Source: Nymphaea colorata (lineage: Eukaryota; Streptophyta; Magnoliopsida; Nymphaeales; Nymphaeaceae). From it: a DNA stretch of 64,000 bases. Under the pieces are notes generated by a model that was not told where the DNA came from, searched no databases, and saw only the letters and a program-made list of their open reading frames with translations. The position numbers and the translations under genes were made by a program. This document shows, piece by piece, positions 24,243 to 37,020 of this stretch. Location: positions 19,843,354-19,907,353 of the forward strand of contig NC_045142.1 in NCBI RefSeq assembly GCF_008831285.2. The letters run 5' to 3'. Each line of letters opens with the position of its first letter. Position 1 is the stretch's first letter.

Positions 24243-24590
24243 TAAAGAGGCCCACACATTAGTCCACATTTTTGAAAAATATGTTTGGTTGGCAAAAATT
24301 CATCATCCAAATGCTTTGGATGATGGCTAGAATGGAAAGGGAAAGGAGAAAGTGAGGAAAGGATGGACAAAGAAAGAAAAAACATTTCGTTTCTAGGTCT
24401 TGCTTTTGTTTACAATTTCCAAAAGTGGACCAAAAAGGCATTGGATTTTCTTTACCATAGACCTTGCCTTAAAAGGATAAGGAAGCCTGAAATAACAACA
24501 TATCTATTGAATCCAGACATGGTAGTACTCATTTTGGAAATATCTGGTGGCAAAGTCACTCAATGGGTAAGTCATAAATCCTTAACCTAA
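24243..24590 (+). pseudogene. Exon-like relic R10, copy 1
   Basis: A frame covers GLAFVYNFQKWTKKALDFLY, HRPCLKRIRKPEITTYLLNP and DMVVLILEISGGKVTQW, then GTAAGT, a consensus 5' splice site. The nearly identical copy at 58850-59192 keeps a longer frame upstream. Amino-acid usage is protein-like, but I do not know the family. Immediately upstream, a 32-bp stretch with TTTGGTTGGCAAAAATTCAT is duplicated (24206 and 24283), and CAAATTTGAATT flanks the Copia break, pointing to a microhomology junction. Confidence 0.4.
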
Positions 24591-24612
24591 ATCCATTTTA
24601 CCAAAAGTTTCT

Positions 24613-25460
24613 ACCATATCAATACAACCCAATAATTTCAAAAAATGAGCCATCTATGAGGCCAATTGTATTTTTGTGTTTTTTTTCTTTGGGCTTAACA
24701 GGTTGGAGAATTGTTTAATTCATGTTTCATTTCCCATAAAACTACTTATTTCCTATAAAATTACTTGGGGGCACCCGTAAGCTCATCTCTCTCTAAGAAT
24801 AAAACATGTAATACCCATCTCTTTCTCTGTCCCTCTCTCTCTCTATTCTACACATGCAAGAGAACTCAAATGGCATGGAGTTGTTTCTTTGTATCTTTTT
24901 TCCACCACATTTTCACTTTCGGAGGTAGACAAGTCAAAAAAGAGAGGAACCACCCTGTTGAATAGGAACCATTAGTTTGCATGATATGACAGTTCTATCA
25001 TCGTTGATATTACAGTTTCGGACTTGGTGAAAGAGACTCAGACATGGAGGTGGAATAAAAAGGCTCGAATCAAAATACGTATATGAAGTTGGAAGATTGT
25101 GTTCCCATGGCAATATGGTGGCTATAGAAGAACATGAATTATGAATACCATGACAACAAGAAAAATCAAAATCTGTTACATCAGAGGCAATTGACCGTCT
25201 TTTTATTATGTCCAACAAGTGCTAAATATGACTCTTCAAGCAGAAGAATGAGTTTCCACAACTTTTGGTCCTTTTTTATGTAGGAAGTCTCTCACATATA
25301 TCATCGACTTCAACACAGATCAGCATCACCACAAAAGCATATAGAAGACTGATATGCTAATGAAACCACATCTGAAATATGCCTTGGTTTGATCGACCAA
25401 CTTCCCCTTCCCTATTTTAATGCTATTCACAGTACCTACACCACGGTCCTTATAAAAGAA
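24613..25460 (+). repeat. Repeat family R4, copy 2
   Basis: Same landmarks as copy 1, but it ends at CCACGGTCCT and joins TATAAAAGAAATAG directly, lacking the roughly 255 bp with the second direct repeat seen in copy 3. It forms one larger duplicated unit with R10, shared with 58850-60110. Confidence 0.75.
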
Positions 25461-25470
25461 ATAGCAATGC

Positions 25471-25472
25471 CA

Positions 25473-25530
<58 letters not shown>

Positions 25531-25532
25531 TG
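25471..25532. repeat. Perfect 62-bp palindrome around (TA)21
   Basis: CATTGAAAAT, then 42 bp of TA, then ATTTTCAATG. The arms are exact reverse complements, so the whole block could fold into a hairpin or cruciform. Related sites at 40540 and 60107 keep only the left arm. Confidence 0.95.
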
Positions 25533-26149
25533 TATATACACACACACACACACACACGCACTACTTCGGTCACAAACAAAAACCAACAGACCTCTTATAT
25601 TTGTGTTAAAAAGTGTTTTGAACAAAATGTGAATCTCCTAATTTGTTCATTATAAACACTAATTTAATCTAAATAATGTTCAAGTTCAAATTACTTTCAT
25701 AAAAAGAAGTGTTTTTTTCTACTATTAAAATTTTAATGTGATAAGAGCCATCTCTTTCTTAATTATTATGGTATATTAATAAAATAAAAAATAACTAACT
25801 TAATGTATGTTTATCACCAAATATATTTGAAGATACTGCTAAATTACGAAAAAAGATATTTAATAGGCCTGGCTTCCGTCCCTTACGTAAGTGGTATGTT
25901 TTTTTATCATCTTATATGTATAAATATATATATTCACAGGCACACACAAGAGAGAGAGAGAGAGAGAGAGTGTCGGTCAGCCACCCATGAGTTCTTTTTG
26001 GCGATAGCCTGGGCCTCCTTTTTTACACCCCTACCTTGTCCAGTGATATTGGTTCGTGTTGTCAGTACAGGGCCTGTGCCCGGTCCGGTCAAAGGACACC
26101 AAACGGATCAGGCTGGTCTTTCTTTGGAAAACTAAATGTAGAAAATAAA
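25533..26149. other. Intergenic with short shared repeats
   Basis: Begins with a (CA)n run and the CACTACTTCGGTCACAAAC unit that is triplicated at 40741-40970. The next ~300 bp (to about 25910) also match 40970-41270. A stretch at 25988-26060 with GCCTGGGCCTCC matches 49420-49500. A (GA)n run lies at 25948-25970. Confidence 0.6.
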
Positions 26150-26581
26150 TGAGTGGCTGCTCGTTATGTTACAATAAGGTGTAGGCACATTCCATGGCCA
26201 TTATGCTAACTTAAAGCAACTAATGTCGCAACAAACCCAACTAAGACATGATGGCCATTTTCATCGGTAATCGTTTGGGCAATGGGACTTGTGTTGGTGG
26301 AGTTTTGACCGTCGCGATTACTTATTAGCAACAGAATTGCCAGTATTAGCGACTGTCGAGTTAAAGCCATAGTTAGTGTTCATACTCACTCAGACATATC
26401 TAAGTTAAGCTTTAAACTTAAACGGAGGGGAAAACATCTTTACAACAAGATACATATATTTATTCAACATGAAAAAATAACACCATCAACCACATTACAA
26501 TCAGGACATAAAACATAAGCAGCGTCCAATGCTGCCAATTGTAGGCTAGTAGTATAGAGAACCACGTAGATCATCACAAAA

Positions 26582-26584
<3 letters not shown>

Positions 26585-26642
<58 letters not shown>

Positions 26643-26667
26643 GTATATATATATGTATATATGTATG

Positions 26668-26702
<35 letters not shown>
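26585..26702. repeat. (TA)n-(TG)n compound microsatellite after copy C
   Basis: Pure TA, then interrupted GTATATAT units, then a TG run, ending about 20 bp from the copy C stop codon. Confidence 0.95.
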
Positions 26703-26709
<7 letters not shown>

Positions 26710-26722
26710 TCTGTATATACCT

Positions 26723-27118
26723 TTAGCCCTGAGTACATTCAATTGGTGCAAAAGAAAGCGGCCCCTTCCCCAAATCATATCACACGCATGTTCTGCTGCA
26801 CGAAAATGGCTAAGCTAGCTGTCATACTTCTATACATCCAAAGATATTTGAAGGTGGCAGCTTCAAGTCTGTGTTGGTGGATTGAAAGGACATTTCCAGC
26901 AATCCTTAACATGGTTCACATTTATTCTCTACATTATAACACAAATAATCTAGGTTAGGATGACAGAACCGTTTATGGTTTGTGACAGTAGCCACCGTGT
27001 TTGCCACTTGATCATACAGATCTTTGGCAAGATAGTCAGCGTGGTACCCGAGTCTATCATGATTGATCCACCATATCCAACCATGTTCCCGTCTGTGCAC
27101 CTTCAAACTATGTAAAGC
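26723..27118 (-). pseudogene. CDR1-like aspartic protease, copy C, 3' fragment
   Basis: Only the last third of the protease is present. On the minus strand it starts near the segment before the second active site, shows IDSGTT-type sequence at about 27050, then loses one base at ACTGACTATCTTGCC, where copies A and D read through LTYLAKD/LTFLAKD. It resumes as DLYDQVANTVATVTNHKRFC and LDYLCYNVENK, meets TAA (26908-26906) where the family has the Glu of PYEG, and carries further deletions before FAPIECTQG and the stop at 26725-26723. The frameshift and TAA are both present in copy F. Upstream of 27118 homology ends. Confidence 0.85.
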
Positions 27119-27120
27119 TG

Positions 27121-27539
27121 CATGAGAAACTCTCTATATATTGATGTATCAATGTCTTCTTTTTATAGCACATGAAGTTACTGCTTCGATAACACGAAAC
27201 AACTGCCTGCCAGCCTATTCTCTCATAGATTTAAGTATATAGGTTGTATGGTGGGATTTGAGAAGAAATAGTTGGACATACGGCCAACTTTCTTTTCTAA
27301 AATTTTTGTCTTGTTATACAGGAGGAAGTTTTCCAAAACATTTCAACCAGGTTTGATTGCAGGATGTGAACGCTTGTCGGCAGTTTCACCAGATAGTCCT
27401 CCTCAACTCAATTAAACATGAAAACAAAGAGAGTAATCGTAGGAATTGAATCTTGAAAGGACCCTTAGATAGCTGGACACAAGTTTCAATCAATTTTTGT
27501 TACTTTTCACAAGATAGAGTTGTGGGACAACATTTTTTA
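27121..27539. other. Unassigned junction DNA
   Basis: Lies between copy C and the LINE. No motif recognised. Confidence 0.5.
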
Positions 27540-30500
27540 AGGCTATATAAAGTTCTGGCCTGAATGAAAGGAAGTTGGCGCAACCTGATCCTGACATGGA
27601 TATCCAAGGAGCAGAGGATTTCCATAACAAAGAGAATGTTCTCCTGTAGGAAAAGGATAGTAAGAGGAGTTGCCAATTGCCATCAAATGAAGTTAATAGT
27701 TGGAATGTTAGAGGCCTTGGTACTTTAACAACCTAGAAAGATTTTGGCAATTGGGTGATATCTCATCAACTTGGGATCATTTTCATGTTTCAATATCATG
27801 TTGAATGCGGACAACTTCAAATCCTTTTGCAATCACTATGAGGAGTTTTTTTTTTAATCTAATATTGATACGAATCTTATGAGGCTATAATTGTGTGTTG
27901 TTAGAGACAGGCTGATTTTAGATTGACTAGTTTTAAATTTAATAAATTTTGGATGGATTGTTTATTTGCTCATAAAGCTTTAAATCTCAACTTTGATACA
28001 ATAGGGGTGTATCTTCACCCTCACTCTTGAATTCGCAAAGACCAATTGGTTATGTTAAATATCATTATTGCCAATAAACAAATGTTAGTATTATAATGAA
28101 AGATTTTAATACAATTTATAAGGAGTCGGAAAAATGGGCCTGCCCCTGCTTGACAAGCTTGTTTAGCATTCAATGGATTCATTCAAGATGTTGGACTAAG
28201 AGAGATTGTGGACAGAAGCAGAGCATTCACTTGAACCAATCTCTGCGCCCCGACAACACTGGTTCAAAGCAAATTAGATAGATTTTTGAGCAAGTTCAAA
28301 ATTGTGGGCAGCTTTTGGTAGAACCAAGAAGTTCTTTAGACCACTCAGCACTTCTCTTTTACATGTAAACTAAATATCTTTAAAACCGCATGCAAGAGAA
28401 GACGAAGATTTAAATAGTTCCTTTATTGAGAGTGTCAACCTAGTTGTAAGGTCATTATTCCATGAGCATGGAGAGTGGAGTGTAGAGGATGTGCAGTGCT
28501 CAAACTTCTCGCAAAACAGAATAGAGTACGACCATGCCTAAGTAACTGGAGTAAGTGTAGAACCAAGAAAGTTGATACCAGAATTAACGTACTTCAAATG
28601 GATCTTATTGAAATTTATAAGAGGCAAGATATTGAATCTCATAATTGGTCCACTTCTGAAAATCATATTAGATGTTTTCTTGCGGATGCTCTTTGAGATG
28701 AAGAAATATACTAGAAAAAGAAAGTAAGGGTATCATGGCTAAAAAAAGGGGATAATAACAGCAAATGTTTCCATGCTATGTTCAAGAAAGGTAAAAAAAA
28801 AATACTCTTGCACATGAAGACAGATGATGGGGAGTTTTATGAGGAGGATCCAATTCTTTCAGCATGTACTTCTCATATTTAAAGATTTTCTACCCGTGAC
28901 AACTCAACAAGAATGATTATGGATCAGCTTGCTGTTGGTCACTGCGTATTTATAAAAGAAAACTTACCGTTGTTAAGTCCCATTTCAGATGAGGAAGGGC
29001 AATAGCTGTTATGGGTGCCAACTCCAATAGTGCACCAGGTCTGAATGGGTTTCTGAAATCGTTCCTTCAAAAAATCAGGACACGTTAAGGACTAAGATCA
29101 CAGTTGCCACTAGAGAGTTTTTTTTTTAGAAAGGAAAGCTTGTTAAGAAACTAGGGAGAAGTCATATAATCATAATTCTTAAATTTGATTAACCTGTGCA
29201 CATTTCCAATTTCAGATATATTGTTCTTGAGAATAGTGTACTGACATTTATTTTCAGAATCATAGTTTCAAGAATGAAGAAGGCACTAAAGTGGGTCATT
29301 TGCAACATGCATGGTGGTTTTTTGAAAGATAGAAACGCCCATCAATGTCTTCTTCTTGTGCTTGAGATGGTATACACAATGTCTAAAGCTAGATCAACTA
29401 GCTTATGTTGAAGATAGACCTATCAAAAGCATATGACAGGGTCAATTGGACTTTCTTACAAGGTGCCATCTTGCATTTAGAAGTTCATCCTATTTGGACT
29501 TAAAAAGTAATGACAGTAGTGACAAATGATTTTTGTGCTCTTGTGATTAATGACCATCAAGGTGAATACTTTGGATCTTCTCATGGTCTGCAATAAGGAT
29601 ACCTTTATCTTCATTTTTATTCCTCATTGTCATGAAAATCTTTTCACATAGATTGCAAGCTACAATTCAAAGAAGAATGATTGAAGTGCTGCATATTGGA
29701 AGAGGCATAGAAGGAGTTTTTTCTACAATGTATGCTGATGACATCTTGATTTTCTTAAAAGCCTTCAAGAATGGCTTTCTTTATCTACAATTTTTTTTCC
29801 TGTTTGAACTCTATGCTGGAATGATGATTAACCTTGAAAAATCAGCATTCAACTTTTTCAATATGGGCCAAAGCAAGATTGCAAGTATTTGTAAACAGTT
29901 CGGCGAGAGCCTAGGACAGTTTCCTACTCGATATTTGGGTCTCCCATCCAAGCCAACAAATTTGAGAATGTTGGTATGGTTCTTATTCTTTTAAAAATAC
30001 AGAGTAAACTTAGTTTATGAATAAGCATGCTACTTTCCTATGCAGTAGGATCTACTTGATCAAATCAGTAGTAGAAGCACTTCGTATTTACTGGATGTTG
30101 GTGTTCAAGTGCCCTCTTGGTGTCATTAAGAAAATGGAACAGATTATGTGCAGTTTTTTATAGGAAGAGTCAGATGCAGGGGGTAAGCCTCATTTAATTG
30201 CCTGGAATGTCTTCGCTTTTCGTAAATAGGAAGGTGAGCTCGGCATTAGAAAACTTAAAGAGGTCAATGAAGCTAATCGGTTGTTTCTAGGATGTACAAT
30301 AGTTTTTCACCAGGGCATATGGGACTCATTATGCATGAAAAAATATTTGAGTAGGAAAAGTACTTGGTATGTGGAAATGGTTCCCAATAGTTCTTCTCTT
30401 GGGCGGGATCTAAATCTGTTACTTGAAATTTAATGAATGGAGAGCTTGCTAAGTTCTACGGAGGATGTTTTACTGAAGCAGATTCCATTGGATCTGCTTG

Positions 30501-31760
30501 GGAAGTAGAACCTTTCCTTCAAAATTCGGTTAAGTAAATGCTAATAGATCACCACATTGAGCTAAATCTATGGTGACATGTGCAATACATTGGAGATTGC
30601 CTTCAACTTAGGCTTATGCAAAGTGCAGATTTTCTTTGTTCTAAAAAAAATCGTAAACCTGCAAAGCTCAGGAACCAAGTTTGGAACCACGTAAAATTAA
30701 AGGAATGGTAGTTACATGGCACAGTAGATTGTAGAATGCAAAAGCGTTACCTAGAGCTAACTGGTTTGTGTTTGTTTGTAGTTATTAACGTCTACCTGCT
30801 GATGCCAAACTTCAACATGTAGGGTCTTCCATTGTTTCTGTCTTTAAGTTGTGTGGAGGGCTTGTGAAGATCTATCTCACTTTCTTTTCTCATATACTAA
30901 TGCTATGAACATTTAGCAATGCATCTATTCATGGTTTGGAGTTGATAAATTCCATACCTCAGACTTTTTCTCTGTCTGGAACTGGTGGTGGAGGAAGAGG
31001 TTCTCATGTAAAGAATTCGGATGGTGTTGGCTTGCCTGCTTCAATATCACAATCTGGAAGCTATGGTGTTTCAAAAATCAGGTGGTGCATAAAGAGGTGG
31101 TTAAGCTAGCTGAGATTGCTAAGAGGGAAGTCTGACACTCATGTTGTGAGGTATTCTATAAACAAGAATGAGGACAATATGTAAAACATGCGATAAATAT
31201 CTAGTTGCAAACCTTAATTTTCAGCCATTTTTGGCACTGTCAGAGTAAAGATGACTGGGGGCTGGAAGTGGTCACATTGTGTTGCAAATGTTTATAAAGT
31301 GGCTGGTTTACTATGGTTTAATGCCTCCCCAATCAGAAAACCAGGTTGGTGGTACAAAGGTTTCTCTTCTCAAACATGATCATAATTATGGACTCTGTTC
31401 TTGTAGAGAGGATTCCTAAAGACTGTCATGTTGCTCTAATCACAAACTGTCATGCTCTTAGTTCTCGTGTCAAGGAACTAAGAGAGTGACTCTCTTTCAT
31501 TGGTAGGCTCAATAGTGAGAAGGTATTCCGTGGTTAAAGATCACTTCTCTTTGGAGGCTATCTCCTTTGGAAACTCCTTTGTCGTTGACAAAGTCAAAAA
31601 AACAAAAAACAAAAGAAAAGCCAACATTAATGATACTGAAGGTCACTGATTCACGTCAGACAAATCCTGAAAAGTGCTGACCCTGACCATGAAAAATTTG
31701 CTGAGTGAGCAAGAGAGTGATGAGGCTTAGTTAGAGGCCAGTTCTTAATTGTGTTTTTTC
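27540..31760 (+). pseudogene. Decayed L1-type LINE (endonuclease and reverse transcriptase)
   Basis: Pieces occur in the order of a plant L1 ORF2. The endonuclease start SWNVRGLG lies at about 27698-27722, and KDFNTIYKESE at 28099 stands for the family's GDFN. A linker VSWLKKGDNNSKCFHAMFKK lies at about 28730-28790. Reverse-transcriptase pieces are IVSRMKKALKWVICNMHGGF (about 29262), an LKIDLSKAYDRVNW reading near 29410, the catalytic YADD at 29731-29742, and RYLGLPS near 29929. KSVVEALRIYW and GELGIRKLKEVNEANRLFLG follow (30065-30290). A weak zinc-knuckle-type C-terminal part is near 30660-30870. Many stops and frameshifts break it, and no clear poly(A) tail or target duplication is visible. 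Confidence 0.85.
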
Positions 31761-32112
31761 TGTTGATTTTTTTTCTTTATGTTATTTTTCATCATTAATG
31801 GAAGGAGAAACCCAGCCCGGTTGCATCAGAACGGTTCCTCGTCAAGGAAAGTGTGGCATTTCGGGCCCCCATTGAAGGGGCAAGGTATACATCACAGGGT
31901 TGGGGCTCCCATGCATTTTGTGGCCTACATTATTTTTAGCAATACAGACGAAAGTGGAAAGAACAATATTTTTTTGAATATTACCATTTTCAAGAACTCA
32001 GGACCTCAATGAATAGTTGAAGGAAGAAGGTTGACAAGTTAACATACTCCTTAGAAAATAAGGTTCCTAGTGATAAATATAATTATAAATACAGATAAAT
32101 ATTTATTAAATA

Positions 32113-32156
<44 letters not shown>

Positions 32157-33650
32157 TTTTAATCTTCTGGATGTTGGATGACTAATAGATTTAAAATATG
32201 TCACTGATAAACCCATAAACCATTAAAAAGTGCCATAAATAGCACTATTTGTTACACTGTTGCTAATACAGCCGCATGCTTTAGCGACCGATCTTTATTT
32301 TTAGTAATAAGACAAGATCTAAGAAATGACAAATTTGAATATGTGTGTGTGTGTGGATTCAAATTTGACGGATGCTAGATATTGTCATATAGCCCAAAAG
32401 AAAACATTATTTGCTAAAATATAGATACTATAGGGGTATTAGCAACGGTTGATGGTTTCTGGTAGTGTGTTTTTATAATAGTTTATCGTGATTTCAACAA
32501 CAGTTTGTGGTGCTTTCAACCATAGATTTTTAACTTTTTAATTACCTAACATCACTGGGCATTCAACATGCTAGAATTCTCCCATATAAAAGTACTAGTA
32601 ATATCTTAAGTAGTTTTAATTTTTATAGGTGAAGACTAAGTAACACCATTGTATGGTGTCTAATGATATTTTAATTAGATTACTATAAACTCATGCACAA
32701 AATGACTTTGATCATATCTAAAGGGTGCAAAAGATTCCATGTTCGGTTTTAAGCGAGGCCTCTTTCAAATGCATCACCCAAAAATATTAATTAGCTGAAA
32801 GTAAGTTCTCAATGATGGCAAACCTCTCACACACACAAGATCAGTGGGAACTTCATAGCAAAAGTCCTGTATATATGCTGCCAAAACACTATGACTTGAC
32901 TCTAAGGGTAGGAACTGGGCCAGGCACCAGATGGACAATTGGGACCATTTGACCTACTGGCCAGATAAAAAACTCGCTGGGATAGCTGGCCTGGGTTGTG
33001 TATTGGGGGCTCGACTTGGCCCAAATACATACCTTTATACTTTTTTTTTCCACATTCTTTGGCATGATGCCAGCAGTCGACCCCATACAAACTCTTGACA
33101 TATTCCCAATGGTTTCCAAAAAATTAGAAAATGAAAAGTGAAGAGTTTCAAATAAGGATAGATATCGGGTTGAGTACAAGATAAACATGAAGTTGATGGT
33201 CAGGCCCAGGCCCAATAAATAAACAGAACAGGCTTGGACTGCCAATAAAGGCTTTGGTAGCCCAAGCACGGCTTTGTCAAGCCTTGGTCCAGCCTAATGC
33301 TATTCCAGATCTGGTTCACCCACATTCATTTAGGTGAGAGCCAGCTTGCTCGGACCTAACCCAACCCTTTGAGTCCCCAGGTTGGGTTAAACTGCAGATG
33401 CCCTCTTTGACCAACTCCAATGATGTCATTGATCATTCCTCAACCATGCCAAACTGCAGATGCTGGACTGTAGTCCGTGTGGCCCGCAGTTGAGAGTGAG
33501 ATCAAGCTGGGAGCTACTTTGTCAATATTTTTGAAATTTCTCTGAATGAATTGTAAAATCAAGTGGAAATGAGAAACCTGTAAGCACATCTGCGTCTTTT
33601 AAAATGGGCGATTGGCGATGAATTGAATAAATCATGCTTCATTCCAAATC
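31761..33650. other. Intergenic with dispersed repeats
   Basis: Holds a GC-richer patch at 31800-31925, a (TA)n tract at about 32119-32153, and a GGCCCAGGCCCAAT-type stretch at 33200-33380 of the kind found in plant interspersed repeats. No protein motif recognised. Confidence 0.45.
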
Positions 33651-33659
33651 ACTTGAATA

Positions 33660-33790
33660 AAGATTGGCTGATTGCCTCAAGGCACATAGGGCAACTGGGC
33701 TGCAAGGCAGTTCATATCCAAGGAATTCAAGGTTTGAATCTTGTGGCCGCTGTCACATTCTAGTTTGTTATTTCTCTTGTCTGCAAACCA
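33660..33790 (+). repeat. Possible SINE head (tRNA-like)
   Basis: TTGGCTGATTGCCTCAAGG could be a weak A box, and AAGGTTTGAATCTTG near 33730 is one or two changes from a Pol III B box. No clear poly(A) end or target duplication, so this is only a suggestion. Confidence 0.25.
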
Positions 33791-34496
33791 TGGCAAGAAC
33801 AACATTCGAGTTGAACGATGTACAGTACGTCCACATTGGTGGTTTTATGAAGAAGAGAGTTTCTTCTGAGTAAACATAAATAAATAAATAAATATTAGCC
33901 GATTTGTATAACACTTTGGATCAACCCAAGCCAAGCCCCTACAATTCAAATCGGCTGATTCCAACCAACTTTTACAAGGGAAAAACAGAATGTGAGAGTA
34001 TGAAGAATTAAAGTACCATTAAGGCGGATTGATAAGTATCACAATAGGCAACTCCTATTTATCAAGAATGATGCAGGAACATGTGGGCTTGTCTGGGCAA
34101 TTGCCCACACCGGCACACAAAAATTACTAGATTACTTGCTAAAGCTCCGTAGCTATTTTGCTGATTAGTATATGGCATCCCTCGGCCACTGATTTCCTGA
34201 AGGGCCAGCCTGTCAGCACTGAATATCTAGCTTCGCCACCGACGAGTAACTGTGTTTTGCGGCGACCCATTCAAACTGCGAACCGATGAGGTCGCTCCTT
34301 TTCCTTTGGAAAAACTGTGGAGTCAATGGCTGCTCATCGTGTTTGACAAGTCCTAGATTTCTCAAAACGCAATCAGGGCAGGCCAGTCCAAGAAACTGGG
34401 CTCAATCCATCGACGGTCCAGCCGTGCTCTTCAGATGGCCGGACCCACCATGCAACTTCTTCTTGATTGATGTTTAATATTTATATGTTTCCTACT
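33791..34496. other. Intergenic, repeat-like
   Basis: Includes GGGCAATTGCCCACACCGG near 34094, the internal text of the hAT-like MITEs seen at 5139 and 38383, and GCTTCGCCACCGA near 34232, a possible degenerate right end. I cannot define both ends. Confidence 0.4.
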
Positions 34497-35805
34497 GAGG
34501 CGTTCTTCTAGGTCATGCACATAGACCTCATGTCGGCTAACAACGCCGGACGCAATGGTTTAGGCTACTTGTCAAAGAAAGAAAATGTGACCCATGGATG
34601 CAATGGAATTCTGACACAAGAATATTCCATGCATGTCTCTCTCTCTAATAGCCCACATCGTCCGTTAATCTTTCCACCATCCCTAAGAGCTGTTTTAAAT
34701 AAAAGAACAAATCAGGCTGAATCAGAAAGAGAGAGAGAGAGGAGAGGAGAGAGAAGGGTGGTGACAGTTGCTCATGAAGAGGCCATGAGTGGAGAGCATT
34801 CAGCTGAGTTCAGGGTAGATTGCGTTTAGTGCCCGATTAAGGGTACCCAACATACATACCCAAGAGTAAGGGGACATTGTAGTAATTTTCAAAAGGTATG
34901 TCCTTTATAGTTTTTTTTTTTTGACTTCCACTTTTGTCTTCCAATTTTTTTTTTCGGTGTGAATTGGGACTATTTTCAATTTTTTTTGCATTAGTATGAC
35001 ACATATATAACCGGGTTTAGAGTTCAGGTGGACATGGGACAACACGAACATATTTGTATTAATGTAACAGCCATAATGAAAGGAGAGTATCCGGTCCAAG
35101 AAAAGGTATTACAGAAAAGACATATCTTCAAAGAAGAGGAATATATATATATATATATGAAAGATATTATGAAAGAGTTAAAAAGTCTAAAATAAACATC
35201 ATTTTATTAAAAAATTCAAAGTACCCCAACCCCATCTTTTTTTCTCTGTATATAATAAAAAAGAAACATTTTAAAAGTGTAGAAAAAGGTTATGAAAAGG
35301 TCAAAAAGTCTAAAATAAACATTTCTTTATTAAAAAAATTGAACATATCAAAACCCCATCTTTTTTCCACTGCATACTTGTGAGTTCGGATGTGCATGCA
35401 ACTCAATCTCATATCGGGGCTTCGGGTCTGCAGGCGGTGGAGAGAAGAAACTGCACTTTGGCCACCATCATTATCATGGGATATCGCTTGTTGATTCCTC
35501 AATCGATGTGATGCTGTGGATGAGATAAAACTTTAAAAAATCTGGAATTGTTCTCGAACTGATGGACTAGCATTTGCTTATCCATCTATAGGAACAAGTT
35601 TTCTCAGACATCTTCGACTTAATTTCTTTCTTAAGTGGGCATCTGATATACTTTTGATGACGTATGTGGAGGGCTACATATCTATATGATCCAATATATT
35701 GCATGCCTAAGGTCTGATTTGTATAGGTTAAAAGTGAAAACTGCAAGGACCGCACCTTCTTAGGCATGAAGTAACATAAAGCACCCATCTAAATAGATAT
35801 GTTTT
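34497..35805 (+). repeat. Repeat family R5, copy 1
   Basis: Direct duplicate of about 42648-43725. Shared landmarks are GAGGCGTTCTTCTAGGT, TTAATCTTTCCACC, ACAAATCAGGC followed by a GA-rich run, TGGACATGGG.CAACACGAAC, TCTCATATC, and GATCCAATATATT.CATGCC. No coding sequence recognised. Confidence 0.75.
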
Positions 35806-36018
35806 CTCTTCTTCATGTTTCGTATTTGTTATGTGTTCTGTTTTGTCACTTTCAGGTTTTCAATCTTTTTCATTGGAGGAAAGAGATCCAGGAAATTGTG
35901 TATAGTCACTCATGCTCGGTTAGACTTCTGCTAAGCATCCCCCATTTTGCCTACCTATTTAGGGGTTGTTCTTATTATGAAAACTGACGAGTGTCCCTGC
36001 TGCCGAATGACTCCTTAA

Positions 36019-36164
36019 CAGTAGTGGAGCCTCATTGCGGGTTTTGTAAGCAATTTCCTGTACCAGTCATTGATACTTCTTTTTTTAAATTTTTTTTATA
36101 TACCTTAAAGTTGAAAGTTAAACTAATACTACCCCCCAGTCAGAAATTTGGCTTTGCCACTACC
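36019..36164. mobile_element. hAT-like MITE inside R6 copy 1 (first)
   Basis: Starts GTAGTGGAGCC and ends GGCTTTGCCACTAC, degenerate inverted ends of the same type as 5139-5312. The counterpart in R6 copy 2 is about 56219-56362. Confidence 0.5.
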
Positions 36165-36862
36165 CCTTTAGGGTTCTATTTTTCTTCAGCTTGATCTCTA
36201 GCTGAAAACCATTTTGGTGATTTTTGGCTCTGCTTAGTTTGAAGGTGTGAAGCATAGACTCTCCATCCAACATGCACCAAACTCCACAAGTTAGTGATGT
36301 ACTCCATATTTTGGTGATTGATTATAACCTTGCTTAGCTTACCTTGCAATCAAGTTGAGGAGTTACCATGTTCTAAGTTTAAAATATATGGTTTTCCAGT
36401 ACCTAACAGAAATTCTTGTATAATAATGTAATTGCGCTGCATGAACTTCCGGCAGCCACTGCTTGTGAAATCAAATAGATTTTTTGCGTTCGGAAACTGT
36501 CGAGGGAGCCCCTCGTTCTATTCATGAGACATCAAATAGGTAATTAAATATACAAATGACAGTAATTAATCCACTTTCTATGTCATAACTTATAGACACC
36601 AAGATTGGAACATTTTTCCAGGGGACTTGCGGTGGCTGGTGACATTAGCTAGTGATGTAACAAGTTCTTGCGTCATTTACCGGGGATTGCATGCAACTTT
36701 TTGTGTTTTCTGCACCCTTCTCCACAATCCAAGCAATTTTAAGTAATAGCATTTGAATATTCTTGTGTTGAAGAATTCCAATCACCATTTGATCAATAAG
36801 AGAGATATCTTAACGTATTCTTTGGTAACAACAATAAGCGGTGAACATGCTGTAAAAAGGGA

Positions 36863-37020
36863 AGTATTGAAGCGAAGTGTGGGTTGCTGTGCACCATTGC
36901 CCCACATCAGTATTGTTGCGACGATGCTGGACCTAGTTGCTGTCACATCATAGTCCCCACATCAGACCCAGGTCGGTGACTCACGTGCCCTTCAGCCAAA
37001 AAGTCTTCGCTCCACCACTA
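36863..37020. mobile_element. hAT-like MITE inside R6 copy 1 (second)
   Basis: Ends are AGTATTGAAGCGAAG and CTTCGCTCCACCACT. Inside is a CACATCATAGT segment. Counterparts are about 57050-57208 and 60591-60770; the last begins CAGTAGCGGAGCTAAG, closest to an intact end. Confidence 0.5.

Larger units (their letters stand above)
26150..27120. repeat. Segmental duplication shared with 62770-63665
   Basis: In direct orientation, both segments carry GTAGGCACATTCCATGGCC, AACAGAATTGCCAGTATTAG, TTATTCAACATG, a TA-rich array and then a 3' protease fragment. It includes copy C. Confidence 0.85.

Noticed and set aside
33660-33790. A true tRNA gene
   Set aside because: Box-like motifs are present but I cannot fold a cloverleaf with paired acceptor and anticodon stems; left as a weak SINE candidate.
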